A stretch of DNA of 64,000 nt from Dioscorea cayenensis subsp. rotundata (taxonomy: Eukaryota; Streptophyta; Magnoliopsida; Dioscoreales; Dioscoreaceae). This document shows positions 57,366 to 64,000 of this stretch, piece after piece. Position numbers and translations under genes: made by a program. The stretch lies in assembly GCF_009730915.1 (NCBI RefSeq), contig NC_052479.1, forward strand, positions 29,017,610-29,081,609, read 5' to 3'. Below the pieces are notes generated by a model. That model was given only the letters and a program-made list of their open reading frames with translations, had not been told where the DNA came from and searched no databases. Position 1 is the stretch's first letter, and each line of letters begins with the position of its first letter.

Positions 57366-60300
57366 ATGGGATTTCGATCTTTGTTTTGTCTTGGTGGTGA
57401 TTCAGATAGGTATAATCTTTTCTCAATTCATTTCTGTGTTTTCTTTTTTTTTTTTGGTGTTTTTGTTGGAAATATTCATCAAGCTTTGTTTGTTCGATTG
57501 AATCTCTGTTTTTATTGATGAAATGAAATAGTTTGGGATATTTCTTTTCTTGTTTTTAGTGATATTTTGCTTGTTTGGTGGAGCATTAGTGTTGGTGTAC
57601 TAATTGGGTTCCAATTTTTCTGTTTTTTTTATTAGTGTTCTGATTTTTCTCTCCTCTATTTTGTGCAATTTGATGTAGTTCTCATGGGAAATGGGTTGTT
57701 AGGGTTTCCCTCTGTGAACGGAACAGCTCTTCGAAAATTTATTATGCTGGATTTATTCATGTTTTTGGATGTGGTAACTGCAAAGTTCTTAATATAATTT
57801 TTTTTCTTTTTTAAAAGATCTAAGTTTGGAATGCATTTCTAGCATGATTAAAGAAAAAAGAAAAAGAAAACTTTCAATTTGTCTATTTTTTTGTCATTTT
57901 TTGGTGAGAGCAACTAATGAATCTGATTGTTAGTAGTTTTTCTGTGTTTCCTTGTCAGAATTAATGTTTTTTGATCTTGGTGTAGGAGGCATCAGAAAAA
58001 GAAGAAGCCGACAACATGGCGAATTTTCTCACTTAAAGAGTTGCAATCAGCAACTAATAATTTCAATTATGATAACAAGCTCGGCGAAGGGGGTTTTGGG
58101 AGTGTATATTGGGGCCAGCTGTGGGATGGGTCTCAGGTATAATGAAATATTATAGGTCTTTGTATTTTATTAAAATTTGGTGTTTTCTAAGTTTATGTTA
58201 TCTGGATAATGCCAATTTAACATGAATGTTGCTGTTTTAAAGTTCATATGATGTTTTAGAACTGAAGAAGAATAGTAGAGGAAAAATCAGAGATTGATGA
58301 TGTTGATAAGGGAACCCTGGTGTTTACTGTTTATAAAGTTAATCATTTGAAGGTGATGAGATTTTAGTAGGTAATATCAACGGACTGGACACGTGACAGT
58401 TTAATATGGTAAAGCTTTAAGATTGGTTTTAAAATTATGTGAACTCGGTTAGCACTGGAGAGCTAACACAATGTAAATGAGACATATTTCTTAATTGTAT
58501 CTATTTAGAGAGGTGCACTCACTTTTGGTTGCTTAGATTCAAAATACTGAACTTTTGGACCTTGAACTGATAAATGATTGAATTTGTTATTTGAAGTTTG
58601 ATATCTTGGTAGTATCATAGTTTATGGACCATTAGGTCTCTACATGCTGAGGGAGTTGTCTTATGCTGCCCTGGTTAGGAGAACAATATAAAACCGAATG
58701 TAGAAACACATGTGCATCTAAGTGGTATGCGATGAAATGTGTTTCATATTTACTGTTCACATAAATTAAAGCCTTAAAGGTACGGATTAATTAGGATGAT
58801 GGTTTTCGTTTGTTGGAGAAGAATGACATAAAATTAAGGGAGATATGTAAACTTTTACTAGTTTATACCCATCTCACTGTGAAAATGTTTAGCATGCATG
58901 TAGAAATAAGCAGCACATTCCTGAAAACACTTAATAGGCAATGTGGGTGAATACTGAACACTCTTAAATGCTGAAACATCAAGAAAGAACAACCAGTGAA
59001 TATGATTGATGAGATGCTTAATAGGCACTGAAAATTGGGAATTTTTTTTAGGCTAGTTTAGTATCCTAAACTCATCTCCATCAGGATTAATATATATATA
59101 TATATATATATATCTACACTCATGCTATCTAGATTTGTAAAAAAAATTTCTTTTGGTGACACCATGACAGCTACCTAGATTTTAAAGATGCTTAATTCTT
59201 TTGTGATGATTCTATAACTTAATATGTGTTTACATCATATGTGGATAGTCCATCACATCATTTATTTTTATTGTTAGTTTAATAAGATATAAAAATTATC
59301 GCAATACAGAATGATGCTGCTTCATCCAAATTATGTCATGTTTGTTTGTTTGTCAGTTTGATCACATGTTTTTACCCAATTGTTGTCCCTAGTTAGGGTA
59401 ATGCAGAGTATTTTCATCATGTAAATTTTTGTCCCTTAATTTTTCATCGGGTTGCAGATTGCTGTAAAGAGGCTTAAAGGTATGGAGCAACAAAGCCGAA
59501 ATGGAATTTGCTGTTGAGGTTGAGATTTTGGCCAGAGTTAGGCACAAAAAAACCTTCTCAGCTTACGTGGATACTGTGCTGAAGGGCAAGAACGTCTCAT
59601 TGTTTATGACTATATGCCAAATTTGAGTCTGCTTTCACATCTCCACGGGCAACATTCCGCAGAATGTCTTCTTGATTGGGGCAGGCGAATGATGATTGCC
59701 ATTGGAGCTGCTGAGGGTATAGCGTAAGTCTGTAGCTTCAATTAGACCTTTCTTTAGTAATTTAGTGCTTGGTGCATGAATACAAATTCTAACACCATTT
59801 TCTTCAAAGTTTATCAAAGATATTTCTTCATTAAATTTCTGCTGTTGCTTTTCTGGAAAATTAATAAATTGAGCTGAACTCTATCTAATTATTGAACTGT
59901 CTCTGATCCTAAATATTGAAACTCAATTTCTTTTGACGGTTTGTTCTGAATTTTCACTCCTTCTACAGCTATCTTCACCATAGTGCGACCCCTCACATCA
60001 TTCACAGAGACATTAAAGCAAGCAATGTTTTGCTAAATTCCGACTTTGAGGCACTAGTTGCTGATTTTGGATTCGCGAAGCTTGTTCCAGACGGTGCAAC
60101 TCATGTTACCACAAAGGTCAAAGGCACACTAGGCTATCTTGCTCCCGAATACGCCATGTTAGGCAAAGCCTCAGAGAGTTGTGATGTATACAGCTTTGGT
60201 GTAGTTCTTTTGGAGCTTGTCAGTGGAAAAAAACCGATAGAAAAGTTGAGCCCAACGTCAAAGCGAACAATCACCGAGTGGGCACTTCCATTGGCTCAAG

Positions 60301-60614
60301 AAGGTAAATTCAAAGAGATTGCTGATCCAAAAGCTCAACGGCAACTTCATAGAGTCAGAACTGAAGAGAATGGTGATTGTAGCACTTATTTGTTCGCAAA
60401 ACCAACCCGAACGCAGACCGTCAATGCTTGAGGTTGTGGATATGCTGAAAGGAAAATTCAGAAAAACTACTGAATCTAGAGAACGATGTTATTTTTCAAG
60501 CCTGAGCTTGCAGTTGCCGGGAATTGTGAAGGATTATCAGGTCAAGATGGTAATAGTTCAGAGTGTATATCAGAGGAGAAGGATTCCAAGTTGGATGTTA
60601 AAAATGGAGTCTAG
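57366..60614 (+). CDS. PTI1-like receptor-like cytoplasmic kinase (frameshifted as sequenced)
   Basis: Exons 57366-57409, 57986-58136, 59458-59723 and 59969 to about 60614, with GT-AG junctions. There is no ectodomain or membrane span. The N-terminus [11 protein letters not shown] has Gly2 and Cys8, possible acylation sites. Kinase motifs: [12 protein letters not shown] (ATP loop), IAVKRLK (catalytic Lys), [21 protein letters not shown] and [10 protein letters not shown]. The [10 protein letters not shown] start and [15 protein letters not shown] closely resemble the plant PTI1-like kinase At3g15890. As sequenced the frame is broken: one extra G at about 59479-59480, two extra A in the 7-A run 59546-59552 (net +3), one extra A in the run 60329-60332, and probably two more slips near 60453 and 60487. 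Corrected for these, the C-terminus would be acidic and end at the TAG 60612; otherwise a frame runs to 60648. Because the splice sites and all kinase motifs survive, sequence errors are as likely as true decay. Confidence 0.85.
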
Positions 60615-60649
60615 TTCTCTAACTGAAGTTGATGAACATGTTAGTTAGA

Positions 60650-61402
60650 TTTCGATATTTGATTAGGGGAGTGTAGAACTTCAAAATGCAACTGAGTGTG
60701 AAGGTGCTGCTGATTGATTGCAAATGTTTGGTTCTATGGAATGTGGTTTGTTGGAGTGTGTGGAAATATTTATACATTTTTTCTTTCTTCCTTTGAATTG
60801 TAGTATTTTTTTCTTTTCTTTTTTTTTTTCTTCTAATATAACATGTGAATTCTGTTCTGGCTTTGGTACTAAGTGTGCTTATTTGGTTTGTTTGGTTTAT
60901 TTAGTATAAAATTTAATAAAATAGAAATATTAACTTGTGTCTCTAGTCCATATCTTTTTGTATAAATGATTGTTTAATAATTGCATATATATTTATATTT
61001 GAAATGATTGATAAAAGGGGTTTATTTTTGAGAATGGTTGGTGAGATTTATATTCTTATGAATTTTTTGGTAAGGGCGGGTTGCTTTACAAAGTTGTCAT
61101 TTGATGAATATTAAGTAAAATTATTGTTGAGGATTTTTATCTCAGAGATTATACGTTTTTGTTAAAAATTGGGAAGTATGATGTAAAAAAAAAATTCATG
61201 TAATGATTCTAATGAACTCAAGTAACAATATTGAAATAGGAGAAAGTCTTATAATTTATATAAAATATTTAACACAATATAAATTATTTTACCATAAATA
61301 AAGGGGGGAAATGGTAATTAACAGAGGGATTGTGAGGTAAGAGGAAGTGACTAGTAATTTCTCTATTTTACAGGGTGTGGGATAAAAACTAAATTATTTA
61401 AA
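60650..61402. other. 3' untranslated and intergenic sequence of the kinase gene
   Basis: T-rich, with no accepted ORF (60718-60909 is low-complexity). It ends at the TTATTTAAA target duplication of the next element. Confidence 0.6.
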
Positions 61403-61604
61403 GGGAAAAATTACATGCTACCCCTCGATAATTTCAAAACTTCTCAAAGCAACACTGTGAGTTTTGCATACCCTGCAGACCCCTTCCTTTATTGTTTCAC
61501 TTCCTTTTACCCCTGCAGTTATGAAATTCCATCATTGCCTCTTAAATCTTTTTGACGTACATTTTTCATTCTTTTTGCATTCCTTTTGCATGTACTCATT
61601 TCTT

Positions 61605-62055
61605 AAACAGAGAGTTCATTTTTAAACAGAGAACTTATTTCTTAAACGTAGAGTTCATTTCTTAAAGCAGAGTTTATTTTTCAAATAAAAACTCATTTCT
61701 TAAACAGTAAAACTCATTTCTTAAACAGAAACCCTCATTTTTAAACATAAAAACTCATTTTTTTAAAACTAAAACATTAATATTTAAACAGAAAAAACAA
61801 ATATTTACGTGATAAATTAATCCCCGGATATAAAAACCAATTAATCTTGGCCACTCGTACATATTTAAATAGAAACAACGATATTTAAGCACTTTTTAAA
61901 CGTAAACGCAATATATTAAATGCAGAACATCGATAGTTAAACAAAGACAAACAAGCATATCAACGGATAACTATTTCTTAAACAGAGAACTCATTTCTTA
62001 AACAGAGAGCTTATTTTTAAACATAGACCTCATTTTTTTAAAACGAAACCCTCAT
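61605..62055. repeat. ~20-bp minisatellite (CTCATTTCTTAAACAGAGA type), first block
   Basis: About a dozen imperfect units at 61605-61790 and again at 61970-62055. They are complementary to the units at 36725-37650. Further blocks lie near 62660-62735 and 63390-63680. Confidence 0.9.
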
Positions 62056-63240
62056 TGAGTAGGGACATTGAGTATCTCATCGTCGCCGATCTCGCGAGAC
62101 GCTGAGTGCTCGAGCTCCAGATCCGCGAGCGATCTCGAGCTGGCTCGCCGTGTGGGGTCTTAAAAGGAGAAATCTTTTATCGGCGTCTGGCGATCCCGTT
62201 AGGCGATGTTCCTCGGGGTCGGAGTGGTGAGGTCTTCGGTGGCGACGCCGGATAAGACGAGTCAACTTGAACGGAACCATTCTCGATCGCGGAGACCGCG
62301 ACATGGATAGCAATAGGGTTAGGGTTAGGGATCATTCGAGGGTTTGGATCCATGGTGCCTAAGCTCGGTGACGACGGGAACGGAGGGAGGAAGCGGGCGC
62401 CCGATGAGGGTTCGATCTCGCCGTCTCGTCTTCGCCTTCATCGCCTTCCCCGTCGTCGACCTCATCTCTTTCATCTTCTTCGCTCGCCGACCTCGGGGAA
62501 GACCGCGATGCTCCTCGTCGTCGAGCGTAAGGCATCGAAAGGTTGCGACTCTGTACATATTTAAATAGAAACAACGATATTTAAGCACTTTTTTTAAACG
62601 TAAACGCAATATATTAAACGAAACATCGATAGTTAAACAAAGACAAACAAGCATATAAACAGAGAACTCATTTCTTAAACAGAGGCTTATTTTTAAACAG
62701 AGACCTCATTTTTAAACAGAAACCTCATTGAGTAGGGGACATTGAGTATCTCATCGTCACGATCTCGCGCGAACGCTTGAGTCCGCTGCTCGGATCCGCG
62801 AGCGATCTCGAAGGCTCGCCTGCGTGTGAGGTCTTAAAGGAGAAATCTTTGTCGGCGATGGCGATCCGGCTGGCGACGCTCCTCGAGGTCGGAGTGGTGA
62901 GGTCTTCGATGGCGACGCCTGATAAGACGGGCCGAACTCGAACGAACCATTCTCGATCGCGGAGACCGCAACATGGATAGCAATAGGGTTAGGGGTTAGG
63001 GATCATTCGGGGTTCGATCCATGGTGCCTAAGTCGCTGGCGAGAACGGAGGGAGGAAGCGACGCCGAGTGAGGGGTTCGATCTCGCCGTCTTCGTCTTCG
63101 TCTTCATCGCCTTCCCCAGCGTCGACCTCATCTCTTTCATCTTCTTCTGCCGTCGACCTCGGGAAGACCGCATGCTCCCTCGTCACGTCGAGCGAAGGTA
63201 TGAAAGGTTGCACCTTTTTCTCTCAGCAAGATCGAGATCT
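62056..63240 (-). repeat. Duplicated GC-rich cassette, probably captured host-gene sequence
   Basis: Two copies, about 62060-62545 and 62745-63210, share GAGTATCTCATCGTC, GATCCGCGAGCGATCTCGA, GTGGTGAGGTCTTCG(G/A)TGGCG, CCATTCTCGATCGCGGAGACC and GACCTCATCTCTTTCATCTTC. On the minus strand both encode EEDERDEVD(D/A)GEGDE-like text. A possible start MDPNPRMIPNPNPIAIHVAV lies at about 62353 in copy 1 and is frameshifted in copy 2. The GC content is strikingly higher than the flanks. Copies differ mostly by 1-base indels. I do not recognise the source gene. Confidence 0.7.
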
Positions 63241-63389
63241 AGATCGAGGTAGAGATCAAAATTCTAGGGTTCGAAATCCCATTTTTTTCACGCTAACGTG
63301 ATCGCGATTGTGAGTGCATGCTTTGTCTCATCGTGCCCAAATCTAATCGCAATAAAGAGATTTCAGAGTGATAAATACACCACAAAAAA

Positions 63390-63680
63390 CTCATTTCTTA
63401 AACAGAGACCTCATTTCTTAAACAGAAACCTCATTTCTTAAACAGAAAACTCATTTCTTAAACAGAGACTCATTTTTAAACGAAACCCTCATTTCTTAAA
63501 AGCAAAACTCATTTCTTAAATGAAAAACTCATTTTTTAAAACAAAAAACTCATTTTTTTAAATAGAAAACTCATTTTTAAACATGAAAACTCATTTTTAA
63601 AGCAGAAACTCATTTTTAAATGAACCTCATACCTCTATATTTTAAATAGAAAGCTTTCATTTTTAAATAGAAAGCTCATT
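63390..63680. repeat. ~20-bp minisatellite, last block
   Basis: CTCATTTCTTAAACAGAAAC-type units, becoming more irregular (AACTCATTTTTAAA) toward the right end of the element. Confidence 0.9.
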
Positions 63681-64000
63681 GCACCCTAAAGGGCATTATA
63701 GTCAAACCCTCGTCACACTTGCCACAACTTCCCACGAAGGGACAATTTCAGTCAAAAAATTCCAAATTAACTCTATCAATCAATGTTAGATGTTTGGGGG
63801 GTTTAAAAAATCATTGTATTCAAAGGAAGGGGTTTTTTTGGGGAGTGCAAAACTAACGGGGTGTTTTTGGCAATATTGCAAACTTACAGGGTGTTTTTGG
63901 CAATTTCCACTTATTTAAATACTTACCTAATTATTCGCTCACTCCTATTTAAATCACCAAAATATAAAAAATTTCAATTGTGTCACTTAACTTTTGATTC

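Larger units (their letters stand above)
61403..63910 (-). mobile_element. Minisatellite-bearing Mutator-like element, member 2, with GC-rich cargo
   Basis: It is 2508 bp, flanked by the exact 9-mer TTATTTAAA at 61394-61402 and 63911-63919. The left end GGGAAAAATTAC...TACCCCTCGATAATTTC matches the reverse complement of the right end of the element at 36059-38733. Its right end (reverse complement GTGGAAATTGCCAAAAACAC) matches that element's left end. The interior has long runs of CTCATTTCTTAAACAGA units and the shared ACTCGTACATATTTAAAT-GATATTTAAGCAC block. It differs in carrying a duplicated GC-rich cassette. No transposase is present. Confidence 0.9.

Noticed and set aside
62344..62574. Overlapping ORFs on both strands in the GC-rich cassette
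   Set aside because: High GC removes stop codons in all frames. I report a captured cassette but accept no individual ORF as a gene.

Overview
The window reads as nuclear DNA of a flowering plant: AT-rich intergenic sequence, GT-AG introns, and proteins of plant type (eIF4E, a PTI1-like kinase). I could not settle monocot versus dicot. Only three host genes are visible: an eIF4E gene on + (7260-10339), a convergent small acidic/basic putative nucleolar protein gene on - (11615-13985), and a PTI1-like cytoplasmic kinase gene on + (57366-60614, carrying several homopolymer-associated indels). Nearly everything else is transposon sequence, much of it nested.

Layout. 1-5584: left-truncated Mutator-like element (MULE-1, minus) whose reading frame is split by a 2.7-kb solo LTR with a perfect CCCTT target duplication. 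5585-7110: a duplicated SINE-like unit, one copy split by a 571-bp hAT-like MITE. 7137-14232: the two convergent genes and the duplicated, G-box-bearing promoter of the second. 14741-17324: a long near-palindrome whose right arm holds a Tourist-like MITE. 17430-23630: MITEs and a decayed hAT element that contains a Harbinger-like element that in turn contains a 525-bp solo LTR. 23712-28142: head-to-head copies of a mosaic repeat carrying BTB/POZ gene fragments, followed by a 105-bp tandem array. 28309-35099: a Tourist-like MITE split by a structurally complete 6-kb MULE (MULE-2). 36059-38733: a non-autonomous Mutator-like element with ~20-bp minisatellites. 39780-48611: a large inverted, repeat-rich element with 105/117-bp arrays, and another BTB mosaic copy. 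49192-55780: a degenerate Ty1/copia element holding a solo LTR of another family. 57183-60614: the kinase gene. 61403-63910: a second member of the minisatellite element family, in opposite orientation, with duplicated GC-rich cargo.

The sequence gives a relative insertion order. Many insertions have exact target duplications: 5 bp for the solo LTRs, TAA/TTA for the Harbinger-like elements, 9 bp for the Mutator-like ones. The most distinctive material is the two-member minisatellite-bearing Mutator-like family, the BTB-carrying mosaic repeat, and the long palindrome. No prokaryotic-style system, CRISPR array, tRNA or rRNA gene was seen.
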